From the NCBI GenBank assembly GCA_016864895.1, contig CP046107.1:310001-374000 (forward strand): a stretch of 64,000 nt of DNA, in the 5' to 3' direction. Origin of the DNA: Neisseriaceae bacterium (GTDB taxonomy: Bacteria; Pseudomonadota; Gammaproteobacteria; Burkholderiales; Neisseriaceae). The notes under the pieces are model-generated. The model was not told where the DNA came from. It worked only from the letters and a program-made list of their open reading frames with translations, and ran no database searches. Positions within the stretch are counted from its first letter, which is position 1. Every line of letters begins with the position of its first letter. Below, piece by piece: positions 10,167-20,257 of the stretch. The translations under genes were made by a program, and so were the position numbers.

Positions 10167-10802
10167 ATGTTAAGAGAGAAACTAATAGTCCCAGGAAGTC
10201 ATAACAAAGTGTTGCTACATTCTTGTTGTGCCCCCTGCTCTGCAGAAATCATGGAAGCTTTATTAGAATCACAAATTGATTATACTATTTTTTTCTATAA
10301 TCCTAATATTCATCCAGTAAAAGAATATGAACTTCGAAAAGAGGAAAATAAGCGCTTTGCTGTCAAACACAACATTACTTTTATTGATGCTGATTATGAT
10401 ATGGATAATTGGTTTCAAAGAGCCAAAGGTATGGAATTTGAACCTGAAAGAGGTATTCGATGTACCATGTGTTTTGATATGCGCTTCGAACGTACTGCAT
10501 TGTACGCATATGAAAATGAATTCCCGGTTTTTGCAACTTCTTTAGGAATTTCTCGTTGGAAAGATTTGAATCAAATCAATGATTGTGGACATCGTGCAGC
10601 TAAAGCCTATCCCAACCTAACTTATTGGGACTTTAATTGGCGCAAGAAAGGTGGCTCGCAGCGAATGATTGAAATTAGTAAACGCGAACGCTTCTACCAA
10701 CAAGAATATTGTGGTTGTATTTATTCACTCAGAGATTCTAACGAATGGCGCCGCTCTAAAGGACGAGAAACTATTAAAATTTGTAAAAAATTCTATCAAT
10801 AA
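10167..10802 (+). CDS. queH: Epoxyqueuosine reductase QueH
   Basis: 211 residues. QueH is the non-cobalamin, iron-sulphur enzyme for the last step of queuosine tRNA modification, reducing epoxyqueuosine. Seen: C-C-A-P-C (Cys20, Cys21, Cys24), C-T-M-C (Cys98, Cys101) and C-G-C (Cys181, Cys183), the cysteine sets expected for metal and cluster binding. It follows the aminotransferase gene by 3 bases. queC, an early gene of the same pathway, is at 12.4 kb on the other strand, so the pathway is represented twice in this window. Confidence 0.92.
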   Translation: MLREKLIVPGSHNKVLLHSCCAPCSAEIMEALLESQIDYTIFFYNPNIHPVKEYELRKEENKRFAVKHNITFIDADYDMDNWFQRAKGMEFEPERGIRCTMCFDMRFERTALYAYENEFPVFATSLGISRWKDLNQINDCGHRAAKAYPNLTYWDFNWRKKGGSQRMIEISKRERFYQQEYCGCIYSLRDSNEWRRSKGRETIKICKKFYQ

Positions 10803-11856
10803 CAAATGTTAGTCCTTTTTTACCCATGCTAAAATTATACAGCTCATAATCTAACTTTATTCATCACTCTAGGTAAGGTACTCGTTTGAACTAATAGGGT
10901 GTTATAAAAACTATTACTATTAGGTTTAGACGCTCTGATTCTTCTATTCCTCAATCCATAGAATATTGTTTTGGTTATGTAGAAATTAGATTAATTCAAT
11001 CTTAAAATTACTTCAAAAAGAAATCAATTTTACCTACTTAAACTAACTTAACTTAATACCCAATAGAAAGAGAAAATTCTCACAATTTCCTGTAACCATC
11101 ACTATGAATAGCAGTAATATAAGACTCTTGGCTAAAAAAGATGGAGGATATTCCAATCAAAAACAAATATTCGAGATACTTTCTATTTAGTTTAATTAAA
11201 GTCATCATTAAGATAAAAAATTCTGTAATCTTTTATGTAAATTTATATTTTATCTGTCTAATAAAATCTCGCAGATACCACACCATAAAAAGATAAAAAT
11301 ATTTTTGAAGTATAGGTTTACAAAATTCTAAATAAAAATACAACAGTGAATGTTTTATTACTTAAAACTATTAGATACATTGCTAAGATAAGATGGTAAA
11401 CTACTCTGTCTAAGCAAAAACCATAAGATTAAAGTTTATTCGAGCCATAGATCATCTTCACGTATTGCGTAATACCTATAACATGAGCTAGAATCCAAGA
11501 TTCTGGTACATTGTTAACGATGATTGTTGTAGAATTAGGGATAAAAAATTAAAGTAACTAAAAGAAAAAATTTAAAATGCTCATCATATGAGGAAAAACG
11601 CTAAAAACAGAGGATCAGAAAATGAAAATACAATGTAGGGAGAAAGAATTGATAACTAGCTCAAAATAGTGCAAACAAAGAAGGCAATACATTACAAAAA
11701 AACCCTTCTTGCTGATTGTATCCAGTGTGAATTATATTAATTTTAGCTATAAATATGCCCCCCTCCCTTTATAAAGAGTAATAACGCATACAGTAATTAT
11801 GCATTAATAACAAAGAAATAAATAATTCATATGATTAATTCGAAAAAGGAGATTTA
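10803..11856. other. 1.05 kb without a recognisable gene
   Basis: AT-rich stretch with stops in all frames and no protein or RNA gene that I can recognise. It looks like eroded coding sequence rather than a compact regulatory region. The last ~150 bases should contain the promoter of the YceI gene. Confidence 0.6.
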
Positions 11857-12408
11857 ATGAAAAAATTTTTTATCCATATTCTGTTATTGGTTATGAGCTC
11901 TTTGGTTATTGCTGATCCAGTTAAAGTATCTGATGTAACAATCGCTCAGTCTATCAGAAATATTTTGGGTCCTGATATTAAAATCAACTATATTAAATTT
12001 AAAATAGACCAAAACATTGACTTAAAAGAAAAAACAGGTCATATCAATTTATATCTTTATCCTGAAACAGCTACTGTAAAGCCTTTCCTGTTTGAAGGTA
12101 TCATCAAAGGAAAAGAAAATTTGGATGTTGCTAATCATAAATTAATCGTATTTAAAAGTAACAAAGTCGATTTTACCGATGATAATAAAATCTCTAAAAT
12201 TAGTGGTTTGTTAACAGTAAGAAATCGAACAGTTCCTCTTCATTTTAAGATAACCTCATTTATTTGCCAAGGAGAATCAGGTGACAGAACTTGTGACATT
12301 AGTTCAAATGCTGCACTTGACAGAACTCAATTAGGGATCACTTACGGTACAAAAATTGGTTTATCTAAACAAGCCCCTATTACCGTAAAATTAAAACTAA
12401 AAGAATAA
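11857..12408 (+). CDS. YceI family periplasmic protein
   Basis: 183 residues. A signal peptide ends near residue 20 (V-I-A-D-P). The remainder follows the YceI lipocalin-like layout, including the late D-R-T-Q-L-G-I-T-Y-G segment that corresponds to the family's D-R-x-x-F-G. YceI proteins bind polyisoprenoid or amphiphilic molecules in the periplasm and respond to stress in some bacteria. A strong ribosome site (AAGGAG) is 6 bases before the ATG. It is convergent with queC, 21 bases away. Two cysteines near 139 and 148 could form a disulphide. Confidence 0.8.
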   Translation: MKKFFIHILLLVMSSLVIADPVKVSDVTIAQSIRNILGPDIKINYIKFKIDQNIDLKEKTGHINLYLYPETATVKPFLFEGIIKGKENLDVANHKLIVFKSNKVDFTDDNKISKISGLLTVRNRTVPLHFKITSFICQGESGDRTCDISSNAALDRTQLGITYGTKIGLSKQAPITVKLKLKE

Positions 12409-12429
12409 ATAGGTACAAACTTAAAACAA

Positions 12430-13104
12430 TTATTCAGTGGTTTTTTTTGTTCTATTTTGAAAATACTTTTCTAGACCTTGATTTCGTAAAATACAGCTGG
12501 GACAGTTTCCACACCCCCCTGGAATGCCCAAATAACATGTATGCGAATATCGATTAATAAATTCTAAATATCCTAACCTATCAGCTAAAGCCCATATTTG
12601 ATCTTTAGTTAAATTAATTAAGGGGGTATGGATAATGAAAGATTCATCCATCGCTAGATTAATTGTTTGATTCATGGAAGCAATAAATTCAGCACGACAA
12701 TCAGGATAACCACTATAATCAGCTTCACTTACCCCGATAATAATATTCCTAATAAATTGTTGCTGTGCATATATAGCAGCATATAATAAAAATAATGCAT
12801 TTCGCCCAGAAACAAACGTATTTGGATATTGACTACCTGTGTCTTGTTTAATAGTCTGTTCTTCGTCTATTAAAGCATTATTAGTAACTTGTTTAATTGC
12901 ATTTAGTGCAACCATTTTTTGTGGTACACTTAACAGATTGCATATTTTTCTAGCACAAGCTATTTCGATATCATGTCTTTGCCCATACACAAAAGTTATC
13001 GCCTGTACATTGCTCAAACCATAATCATGTATAGCCTTAATGAGACAAGTAGTCGAATCTTGGCCTCCTGAAAATATTATCAATGCTTTATCCAGTGCTA
13101 GCAT
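12430..13104 (-). CDS. queC: 7-cyano-7-deazaguanine synthase QueC
   Basis: 224 residues. It makes preQ0 from 7-carboxy-7-deazaguanine using ATP and ammonia, in queuosine synthesis. Seen: the PP-loop S-G-G-Q-D-S at residues 12-17 and the C-terminal zinc set C-x8-C-G-N-C-P-S-C. The ATG begins directly after the phoR stop codon with no gap, so it is almost certainly translated as the last gene of the thiL-pgpA-phoB-phoR-queC run. Confidence 0.95.
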   Translation of the reverse strand: MLALDKALIIFSGGQDSTTCLIKAIHDYGLSNVQAITFVYGQRHDIEIACARKICNLLSVPQKMVALNAIKQVTNNALIDEEQTIKQDTGSQYPNTFVSGRNALFLLYAAIYAQQQFIRNIIIGVSEADYSGYPDCRAEFIASMNQTINLAMDESFIIHTPLINLTKDQIWALADRLGYLEFINRYSHTCYLGIPGGCGNCPSCILRNQGLEKYFQNRTKKTTE

Positions 13105-14325
13105 TTAATTCTCATCATCCCCCGTATAAGCAGGTAAATAAAATTTGAAACAACTTCCCTTGTTCTTATCACTTTCGATAATTAGTTCTGAATCATGCAT
13201 TTTAAGTGCATTTTTAACAATTGCAAGACCTAGACCAGAACCAACATTATTATTGGACTTCCTATTACGAGCAGAGCTGACGACATAAAATCTTTCTGTT
13301 AGCCTACTGATATGCTCTTTTGAAATACCAGTTCCATTATCCTTAATTGAAAACATTGCATAATTCTGCCCCTCTTTTTGTATTTTTTCCCAATGGATTT
13401 CTATTAAAGTATTTTTGGGATTATGTTCAATCGCATTATAAACGAGATTGGATACTACTTCCCTCAATGATTGATCATGTCCTTCAACAAACAATTCATC
13501 ATCTAAATATAAACTAATTTTTTGTTTATTCGAATTTCTAACTTGAGTTTCATCATAAATAGAATAAATAATATCAGGCATATCAACCAGTTTCTTACTT
13601 TCAAAAAAAGGATTACCTTCTATTTTTGCCAAAGTCAATAACTGATTAACCATATTTAATAATCTATCTACTTGTGCTTGCATATTTTTATAAGGTTTCA
13701 AATCAGATTTTTCATATTTTTGTTGTTTTCTTTGACTCTGTAAAATCTCAATATACCCCTTTAGTACAGTCAGAGGGATACGCAGTTCATGACTAATATT
13801 ACCAAAAAAGATTTTTCTCGAATTTTCTAAATAAATTTGATCAGAAATATCTCTCATATAAATAAGGTAATAACCACTGGATAAGTTTACAACAGAATAT
13901 TCCACATACTGATCTGTTTGTACTTCTAAGGTCTTTACCCTATCATTATCGATATTATCAAATAAAAATTGATTAGAGTCTTTCTGACTGAATAGTTCTA
14001 AGATATTATTTTGGTTCTTCAATTCCAGTGAGTTAAAATAATCATCTATTTTATTATTTTTCCACAAAATGAGACCGTCTATATCACAAATACACAGACC
14101 AACAGGCAGCTCCTTAATTCCTCCCATAATTTTTTTATACATACCAATCTGAGTATTATCTGTTCTAACTTTCTTAAAATAAAGAATACATTGATTTAAA
14201 ACTACTAAAAATAACACAATTGTCAGACTAATAAAAAAATTATTAAATAGATAATAAAAAACCGAAGCAACAGGAATAGCAACTACCCATACCCAAAAAT
14301 ATTGAAATTTCTTGAAAGTAATCAT
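13105..14325 (-). CDS. phoR: Phosphate-regulon sensor histidine kinase PhoR
   Basis: 406 residues. One or two N-terminal membrane segments (10-45), a PAS-like region (about 70-165), then HisKA with S-H-E-L-R-I-P (phospho-acceptor His179) and HATPase boxes N-x-x-x-N-A, D-N-G-T-G-I and G-S-G-L-G-L. It pairs with the PhoB gene 20 bases upstream. Odd: the family motif is H-E-L-R-T-P; here the Thr, important for phosphatase activity in HisKA kinases, is Ile183 (codon ATC at 13777-13779). Kinase boxes look intact. No pst or phoU genes are in the window. Confidence 0.9.
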   Translation of the reverse strand: MITFKKFQYFWVWVVAIPVASVFYYLFNNFFISLTIVLFLVVLNQCILYFKKVRTDNTQIGMYKKIMGGIKELPVGLCICDIDGLILWKNNKIDDYFNSLELKNQNNILELFSQKDSNQFLFDNIDNDRVKTLEVQTDQYVEYSVVNLSSGYYLIYMRDISDQIYLENSRKIFFGNISHELRIPLTVLKGYIEILQSQRKQQKYEKSDLKPYKNMQAQVDRLLNMVNQLLTLAKIEGNPFFESKKLVDMPDIIYSIYDETQVRNSNKQKISLYLDDELFVEGHDQSLREVVSNLVYNAIEHNPKNTLIEIHWEKIQKEGQNYAMFSIKDNGTGISKEHISRLTERFYVVSSARNRKSNNNVGSGLGLAIVKNALKMHDSELIIESDKNKGSCFKFYLPAYTGDDEN

Positions 14326-14345
14326 TTTATAAAGTTATATTAAAT

Positions 14346-15047
14346 TTAAATAATATTTGAAAATCTATAACCTTCCCCCCTAACTGTTTGCAAAAGCTTA
14401 TCATGTCCTGTTGGTTCTAATATTTTTTTTAAGCGACCAACTGAAACATCAACAGTTCTCTCTTCGACATAAGTATCTATTCCCCATACATTATCTAACA
14501 ACTGAGGACGAGTAAATACTCTATCAGGATGACTGATCAAAAACTTGAGTAGTTTGAACTCAATTCTACGTATCTGAACATCTTTATTATTAATAAAAAT
14601 CCTATGAGCAATAGTATCCACTTTAATCCCCTCATATTCAATAATATCTTTATTTGTCTTATGAGCACCACTATTTTTCATTCTTCTTAGATGAGCCTCA
14701 ATTCTCGCTAATAACTCCTTAAGTGAAAAGGGTTTAGTCAAATAATCATCAACACCTTTATTCAATCCTTCAATTTTGTCATTAACCTCTACTTTAGCAC
14801 TAAGCATAATAACAGGTGTATCTTTACGATTTTCATCTTCCTTTATTTTTCCTAATAACTGAATGCCACTTCCTTTAGGAATCATCCAATCTAACAGAAT
14901 TAGATCAATACTCTTCTTAGAAGTAATAATTTCTAAAGCTTCCATATAATCATAAGCTTGCAATACTTTGTAATTTTTAGACTTTAAATAAACTGAAACC
15001 ATATCCTGAATATTTTTTTCATCTTCGACCACTAAAATATTTTTCAT
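14346..15047 (-). CDS. phoB: Phosphate-regulon response regulator PhoB
   Basis: 233 residues. An N-terminal receiver domain has the acidic pair E-D-E near 8-10, phospho-acceptor Asp in L-L-D-W-M near 53, and T-K-P-F near 104. A C-terminal OmpR/PhoB winged helix covers about 130-232. It activates phosphate-starvation genes when phosphorylated by PhoR, whose gene follows by 20 bases. It lies 23 bases after pgpA on the same strand. Confidence 0.93.
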   Translation of the reverse strand: MKNILVVEDEKNIQDMVSVYLKSKNYKVLQAYDYMEALEIITSKKSIDLILLDWMIPKGSGIQLLGKIKEDENRKDTPVIMLSAKVEVNDKIEGLNKGVDDYLTKPFSLKELLARIEAHLRRMKNSGAHKTNKDIIEYEGIKVDTIAHRIFINNKDVQIRRIEFKLLKFLISHPDRVFTRPQLLDNVWGIDTYVEERTVDVSVGRLKKILEPTGHDKLLQTVRGEGYRFSNII

Positions 15048-15070
15048 ATAAAATATAATATCCCTACTAA

Positions 15071-15577
15071 TTAATTAAAAAGTTGAAAAACAACAAAAAC
15101 TAAAATCACATAAAAAACAGCTAAAATATCATCTAACATCACCCCTAAACCCCCAGATATGGATTTATCAATCGATCTAATGGGCCAAGGTTTCCATATA
15201 TCAAAAATTCTAAAAAAAATGAACGCTAACAACCAATTCTGCCATGATACAGGTACTATTGAAAGTATTAACATCATCGCTACGATTTCATCAATAACAA
15301 TTCCTGAATAATCAGCACAACCCAATTTTCTTTGTACTACATCGCAGACAAAAATACCAATCAAAAATAATACTAACGATAGAGTTAACAAATAACTTTG
15401 AGGTAACCCCATACCTGCAATAAAAAAAGCAGGAATAAACGCCACAAGCGTGCCTACAGTTCCTGGCATTATTTTTGATAACCCTGTACCAAATCCAAAA
15501 GCCAACATACAAGCAACTGATTCAGTTAACCAACGGAAACTAGGTTCAAAGTCAATATATTCTTGTTTATTTTTCAA
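15071..15577 (-). CDS. pgpA: Phosphatidylglycerophosphatase A
   Basis: 168 residues from a TTG start at 15577. I prefer this over the ATG at 15661 because it gives the usual PgpA length and N-terminus, has AAGGA 10 bases upstream, and overlaps thiL by only 11 bases. PgpA removes phosphate from phosphatidylglycerophosphate at the inner membrane. Seen: F-G-F-G-T-G-L-S, then P-G-T-V-G-T-L, several membrane segments and I-D-E-I-V-A. The thiL-pgpA order is common in proteobacteria. Confidence 0.9.
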   Translation of the reverse strand: MKNKQEYIDFEPSFRWLTESVACMLAFGFGTGLSKIMPGTVGTLVAFIPAFFIAGMGLPQSYLLTLSLVLFLIGIFVCDVVQRKLGCADYSGIVIDEIVAMMLILSIVPVSWQNWLLAFIFFRIFDIWKPWPIRSIDKSISGGLGVMLDDILAVFYVILVFVVFQLFN

Positions 15578-16520
15578 AATGATCAAATCCTTTTTTTGTG
15601 TAATTGATTTCTCTACTCTCATGAGTAAGCATATACCCTGCACCTTCAATAATTTCTCCAATTTTATGTAAAGGTACTAGATTTTTATTCGCTAATTCCT
15701 CTAATTTTTCTCTGTTATTCTTAGGTGCTGTAAAAACAATCTCGTAATCATCACCACCATTTAATATCCAGTCATTATAATACTTATATTTCTGTAATGA
15801 ACAAAGAGAAGGAACTGTTGCAATATCAATTTTTGCACCCACCGCTGATGCAGTTAAAATATGATTTAAGTCTTGTAATAATCCATCTGAAATATCCTGG
15901 GCAGCATGTATCAAATTCCTAGCTTGAAACATAAAATCTACTCTAATGGCAGGATGAATTCTGGCTTGTTCACAAATTTTAAACTCATCCTCCTGTAAAT
16001 TCACATTATTCCAATGATGGTAGAGTGCTGCTACGGCCAAACCTATTTGGCCTGTTACCCATATATCGTCTCCAACTTTAGCAGTATTCCTCTGTGATCC
16101 TAATTGATCAGATTCACCAATAATAGTAATATTTAGTGTCAGTACCTCACCTCGAGTTGTGTCCCCACCTATTAATTTTACATGATAAGTATCTAGTACA
16201 CTGTTAAAAGATTCGAAAAAAGTATTCAGCCACTGTTCATCTAACTTAGGAAACGCAACAGACAGTAACACCCATTTAGGCCAAGAGGTCATTGCTGCCA
16301 TATCAGAAAAATTCACAGCCAACGATTTATAGGCAATTTTATCTGCTGCTTCATCAGAAAAAAAATGCCTATCAGCAATCAACATATCGGTGCTGATATG
16401 CCAAAACTGATTACTGTTGACTTTTAATATTGCTGCATCATCACCTATACCTACAAGCAAAGAATCGTCAGTCTTACTCCTCGGTTTTAAATAACGATCA
16501 ATAAATTCAAATTCATTCAT
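15567..16520 (-). CDS. thiL: Thiamine-monophosphate kinase
   Basis: 317 residues, normal for ThiL. It phosphorylates thiamine monophosphate to the active diphosphate cofactor. Seen: G-I-G-D-D-A-A near residues 24-30, D-M-L near 45, G-G-D-T near 118 and the late G-G-D-D-Y-E motif. It is first in the leftward operon thiL-pgpA-phoB-phoR-queC. No other thiamine genes are in the window. Confidence 0.95.
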   Translation of the reverse strand: MNEFEFIDRYLKPRSKTDDSLLVGIGDDAAILKVNSNQFWHISTDMLIADRHFFSDEAADKIAYKSLAVNFSDMAAMTSWPKWVLLSVAFPKLDEQWLNTFFESFNSVLDTYHVKLIGGDTTRGEVLTLNITIIGESDQLGSQRNTAKVGDDIWVTGQIGLAVAALYHHWNNVNLQEDEFKICEQARIHPAIRVDFMFQARNLIHAAQDISDGLLQDLNHILTASAVGAKIDIATVPSLCSLQKYKYYNDWILNGGDDYEIVFTAPKNNREKLEELANKNLVPLHKIGEIIEGAGYMLTHESREINYTKKGFDHFEK

Positions 16521-16673
16521 AATATTTTTAATTACAGTTATAATGCTTATTATATATGATCCCTAAACGAATTGCTGGTTTTAACGTAGTATATCAAGTT
16601 AATACAAGAATAGGCTGATGACATTTTCTCTGATTATTTATATAATCACCGTTTTAATCAATTAATACACACC

Positions 16674-18275
16674 ATGAGTCAATCTATTCAAGATGCAGTG
16701 AACTCTACAAGAACCTTTGCCATTATTTCCCACCCTGATGCTGGAAAAACTACTCTGACAGAAAAGTTGCTTTTATTTTCAGGTGCTATACAAACTTCTG
16801 GTACTGTAAAAGGTAAAAAATCGAACAAATTTGCTACTTCTGATTGGATGGATATTGAAAAACAAAGGGGTATTTCGGTAGTTTCGAGTGTCATGCAGTT
16901 TAAACATGATAAACATACTATCAATTTGTTAGACACACCAGGCCATCAGGATTTTTCAGAAGATACTTATCGTGTATTGACAGCTGTTGATAGTGCCCTA
17001 ATGGTGATAGATGCGGCAAAAGGAGTAGAAGAACAAACAATCAAACTACTTAATGTTTGTCGTCTAAGGGACACCCCCATTATTACCTTTATGAACAAAT
17101 ATGATAGAGAAGTAAAAAATTCGTTAGAACTCTTGGATGAGGTTGAAGATATATTAAAAATTCGTTGTGCTCCTATTACCTGGCCCATTGGCTCCGGGAA
17201 AAATTTTAAAGGTGTTTATCAATTGCTCAATGATGAAATATATTTATTTGAGCCTGGACATAATAAAATTACTTTAAACTTTGAAATTATTCAAGGTATT
17301 AATAATCCCAAATTAGATGAGTTATTTCCTCTAGAGATAGAAAACTTGCGTTCGGAAATAGAATTAGTTCAGGCTGCTTCAAACCCTTTTTCATTAGAAA
17401 AATTTTTACAAGGTGCCCTCACCCCTGTTTTCTTTGGCTCAGCTATTAATAATTTTGGCATCAAAGAAATTCTGGATTCATTGGTTAAATGGGCACCATG
17501 TCCACAGCCAGAAAAGGCTGTAGAACGAATAGTAGAACCAACAGAAAGTTCATTTTCAGGTTTTGTATTTAAAATTCAGGCTAATATGGATCCTAGACAT
17601 CGAGATAGAATTGCCTTTTTAAAAATATGTTCTGGAAAGCTCTCTCGAAGCATGAAAATTAAACATCTACGTACTAATAAGGAGATATCTGCCTCTTCTG
17701 TGGTTTCTTTTATGTCTGATGATAGAGAATTAATTGAAGAAGCTTATGCTGGTAATATTGTTGGGCTACCTAATCATGGTAACATTCAAATAGGAGATAG
17801 TTTTAGTGAAGGTGAAAAACTAACTTTTACTGGCATCCCTTATTTTGCGCCAGAAATCTTTAGAAAAGTCAAGATAAAAAATCCATTAAAGACTAAACAA
17901 CTTTATAAAGGGCTACAACAATTGGGTGAAGAAGGTGCTGTACAAGTATTCAAACCTTTAGATGGTGGTGATATCATATTGGGGGCGGTTGGTATTCTTC
18001 AATTTGAAGTAGTGGAATCACGACTGAAGGAAGAATATGGTGTAGAAGCAATGTTTGAGAATATTAATATCTGGTCTGCTAGATGGGTAAGTTGTAAAAA
18101 CAAAAAACAATTACAGGAATTTGAGCGTAACGTTAGTACCAATCTTAGTATCGATGCAGGTGATAATTTAACCTATCTAGCGCCCAATAAAGTTAATTTA
18201 CAATTAACAAAAGAAAGATGGCCCGATATTAACTTCCATGAGACCAGGGAACACTCTATTAAATTTGATGAATAA
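16674..18275 (+). CDS. prfC: Peptide chain release factor 3
   Basis: 533 residues. Translational GTPase that recycles RF1/RF2 from the ribosome after termination. Seen: P-loop [13 protein letters not shown] (G3) and N-K-Y-D (G4), followed by the elongation-factor-like domains. The length is normal for RF3 and distinguishes it from EF-G. It is divergent from thiL. Confidence 0.96.
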   Translation: MSQSIQDAVNSTRTFAIISHPDAGKTTLTEKLLLFSGAIQTSGTVKGKKSNKFATSDWMDIEKQRGISVVSSVMQFKHDKHTINLLDTPGHQDFSEDTYRVLTAVDSALMVIDAAKGVEEQTIKLLNVCRLRDTPIITFMNKYDREVKNSLELLDEVEDILKIRCAPITWPIGSGKNFKGVYQLLNDEIYLFEPGHNKITLNFEIIQGINNPKLDELFPLEIENLRSEIELVQAASNPFSLEKFLQGALTPVFFGSAINNFGIKEILDSLVKWAPCPQPEKAVERIVEPTESSFSGFVFKIQANMDPRHRDRIAFLKICSGKLSRSMKIKHLRTNKEISASSVVSFMSDDRELIEEAYAGNIVGLPNHGNIQIGDSFSEGEKLTFTGIPYFAPEIFRKVKIKNPLKTKQLYKGLQQLGEEGAVQVFKPLDGGDIILGAVGILQFEVVESRLKEEYGVEAMFENINIWSARWVSCKNKKQLQEFERNVSTNLSIDAGDNLTYLAPNKVNLQLTKERWPDINFHETREHSIKFDE

Positions 18276-18324
18276 TCTAATTTCACTATTCTGTTGTCTG
18301 TTGTTCTAGACTCATGTCTCTTTT

Positions 18325-18885
18325 TCAATATTTTTGACGTTGTTGCACAATTGACTTACGTTTAGAAATAATACAAAACTTCCATAAATATAAAATGGAA
18401 TAATAGCTAATAAGAGCTAATGAAATACCTAAAATTGGTACCCCCACTACAAAATAAGATAGATTATTCGAGAACCAATCCATCAACTCATGAAAACTCC
18501 AATCAGAGATTACCTGTATGGATAAGAGATGATTAATTGATTGACCTCCATCTATCACCCAAACGCCTATTTTATAGGCAAGATAATACAAAGGCAAATA
18601 GGTCAATGGGTTAGTATAAAGTGTAGTAAAAAAGGCGACTGAAATATTGGCACGTAATAAATAAGCTAATAAAAAAGCTGATAACATTTGGGTTGGGCCT
18701 GGCATCAGACCACAAAACATCCCCACTGCAACAGCCATAGCCACATTCTTACGATGAAAACTCCAATAGTAAGATTTATTAAAATAAGGTTCGAAAGGTC
18801 TTAACCATTTAGAATTAAAAAGTTCTTCCTGTCTAGGAATTTTGGATTTTACTTTACTAATATAATAACTAAATGACTTCATCAT
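18325..18885 (-). CDS. DUF2062 domain membrane protein
   Basis: 186 residues from the ATG at 18885, whose first base is also the last base of the preceding gene's stop (TGATG), a classic coupling. An ATG 36 bases earlier is open but would overlap more. Seen: the DUF2062 region with A-x-G-M-F-C-G-L-M-P-G-P near 55-66, followed by three membrane segments. Function is unknown; the family is widespread in proteobacteria. Last gene of the leftward rdgC-dcd-methyltransferase run. Confidence 0.85.
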   Translation of the reverse strand: MMKSFSYYISKVKSKIPRQEELFNSKWLRPFEPYFNKSYYWSFHRKNVAMAVAVGMFCGLMPGPTQMLSAFLLAYLLRANISVAFFTTLYTNPLTYLPLYYLAYKIGVWVIDGGQSINHLLSIQVISDWSFHELMDWFSNNLSYFVVGVPILGISLALISYYSILYLWKFCIISKRKSIVQQRQKY

Positions 18886-19688
18886 CAATATAATCTTTGC
18901 CTTAATTGTTCGAATATACACACACTAGTTGCTATAGCAACATTTAAGGATTGGACATTTCCAATCATTGGAATATAGACTTGTTGTATTTTAGAGTTAC
19001 TAATGGTATTAAAATCTTCAAGAATTCCACTACCTTCATTTCCAAATACCCATGCATTTATTCCTGTTAAGTTCAATGTATACAGATTTTTTGCCCCATC
19101 ACTTAATTGAGTCACCAAAACATTATGTGGATACTGCTTAACAAAGTTTAATAAATTTGTATTAGGATATAAATTAACACTAAAATGAGCTCCCATTGTT
19201 GCTCTTAATACTTTAGGCATGTAAACATCCGCACAACCTTGACTAAGCAACACATGTTTAATACCACATGCCAGTGCAGTACGAATAATAGTTCCTATAT
19301 TACCTGGATTCTGTATTCTATCCAATAGAATGCAGTCCTCTACTATACTACTTATATCCGGATAAGTCGGCATTTCGACAATGGTAATTATTTCTCTAGA
19401 TGAAGTTAAATCAGAAATTTTATTCGCTAACTTATCACTAATACAAAAAATTCGTTGTTTTGGAACATTGGATAAAATAGGTTTAATCTCAGGATGGTCT
19501 ATTCTTGACTCCGTAACAAATAATGCTTTAATTCTTTCCAAAGGTACATTTTGTAATAAATGGTTTCCCTCAACCACATATTCTTTTTGTTTTTTTCTGA
19601 AATCACCTGAGTGAAATAAATTAACTAAATATTTAATATATTGATTCTGTCGAGAAGTAATGATGTTAGAACGATACATAAATGTCAC
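18885..19688 (-). CDS. TrmH/SpoU-family RNA 2'-O-ribose methyltransferase
   Basis: 267 residues from a GTG overlapping the last base of the dcd stop (TAGTG); an ATG three codons in (19679) is equally possible. Seen: the SPOUT motifs N-P-G-N-I-G-T-I-I-R, G-N-E-G-S-G-I, and the C-terminal I-P-M-I-G-N-V-Q-S-L-N-V-A. The N-terminal substrate-binding domain is of the RlmB/TsnR type. It methylates rRNA or tRNA; which site cannot be told. It is coupled to genes on both sides. Confidence 0.9.
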   Translation of the reverse strand: MTFMYRSNIITSRQNQYIKYLVNLFHSGDFRKKQKEYVVEGNHLLQNVPLERIKALFVTESRIDHPEIKPILSNVPKQRIFCISDKLANKISDLTSSREIITIVEMPTYPDISSIVEDCILLDRIQNPGNIGTIIRTALACGIKHVLLSQGCADVYMPKVLRATMGAHFSVNLYPNTNLLNFVKQYPHNVLVTQLSDGAKNLYTLNLTGINAWVFGNEGSGILEDFNTISNSKIQQVYIPMIGNVQSLNVAIATSVCIFEQLRQRLY

Positions 19689-20254
19689 TACACTTTGGGT
19701 AATGTAACACCTTGTTGCCCCATATATTTACCACTTCGATCCTTGTAAGATATCTCACAATATTCATCACTTTCAAAGAATAAAACTTGAGCAACCCCCT
19801 CCCCTGCATATATTTTAGCTGGTAGAGGTGTCGTATTAGAGAATTCTAAAGTCACATGCCCTTCCCATTCAGGCTCAAAAGGCGTTACATTTACGATAAT
19901 CCCACAACGAGCATAAGTTGATTTACCCAAACAAATAGTTAAAACATTTCTTGGGATTCTGAGATATTCAATGGTTCTAGCCAATGCAAAAGAATTAGGA
20001 GGAATAATACAAGAGTCACCTTCAAATTCAACAAAATTTAATGGATCAAAATTTTTAGGATCTACTATCGTATTATGGATATTAGTGAATATTTTAAATT
20101 CTCGAGCACACCTTACATCATAACCATAGCTAGACGTTCCAAAAGAAATAACCTTTTTACCATGAACTTGTTTCACTTGTCTTGGCTCGAATGGATCGAT
20201 CATACCGTATTCTTGGCTCATTTTTTTTATCCACTTATCGGCTTTAATACTCAT
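19688..20254 (-). CDS. dcd: dCTP deaminase
   Basis: 188 residues, normal length. It converts dCTP to dUTP, feeding dTMP synthesis. Seen: the conserved G-K-S-T-Y-A-R-C-G region and the late G-E-G-V-A-Q-V-L-F segment of the trimeric dUTPase-like fold. It starts 3 bases after the rdgC stop and its own stop overlaps the next start. Confidence 0.96.
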   Translation of the reverse strand: MSIKADKWIKKMSQEYGMIDPFEPRQVKQVHGKKVISFGTSSYGYDVRCAREFKIFTNIHNTIVDPKNFDPLNFVEFEGDSCIIPPNSFALARTIEYLRIPRNVLTICLGKSTYARCGIIVNVTPFEPEWEGHVTLEFSNTTPLPAKIYAGEGVAQVLFFESDEYCEISYKDRSGKYMGQQGVTLPKV

Positions 20255-20257
20255 TGT

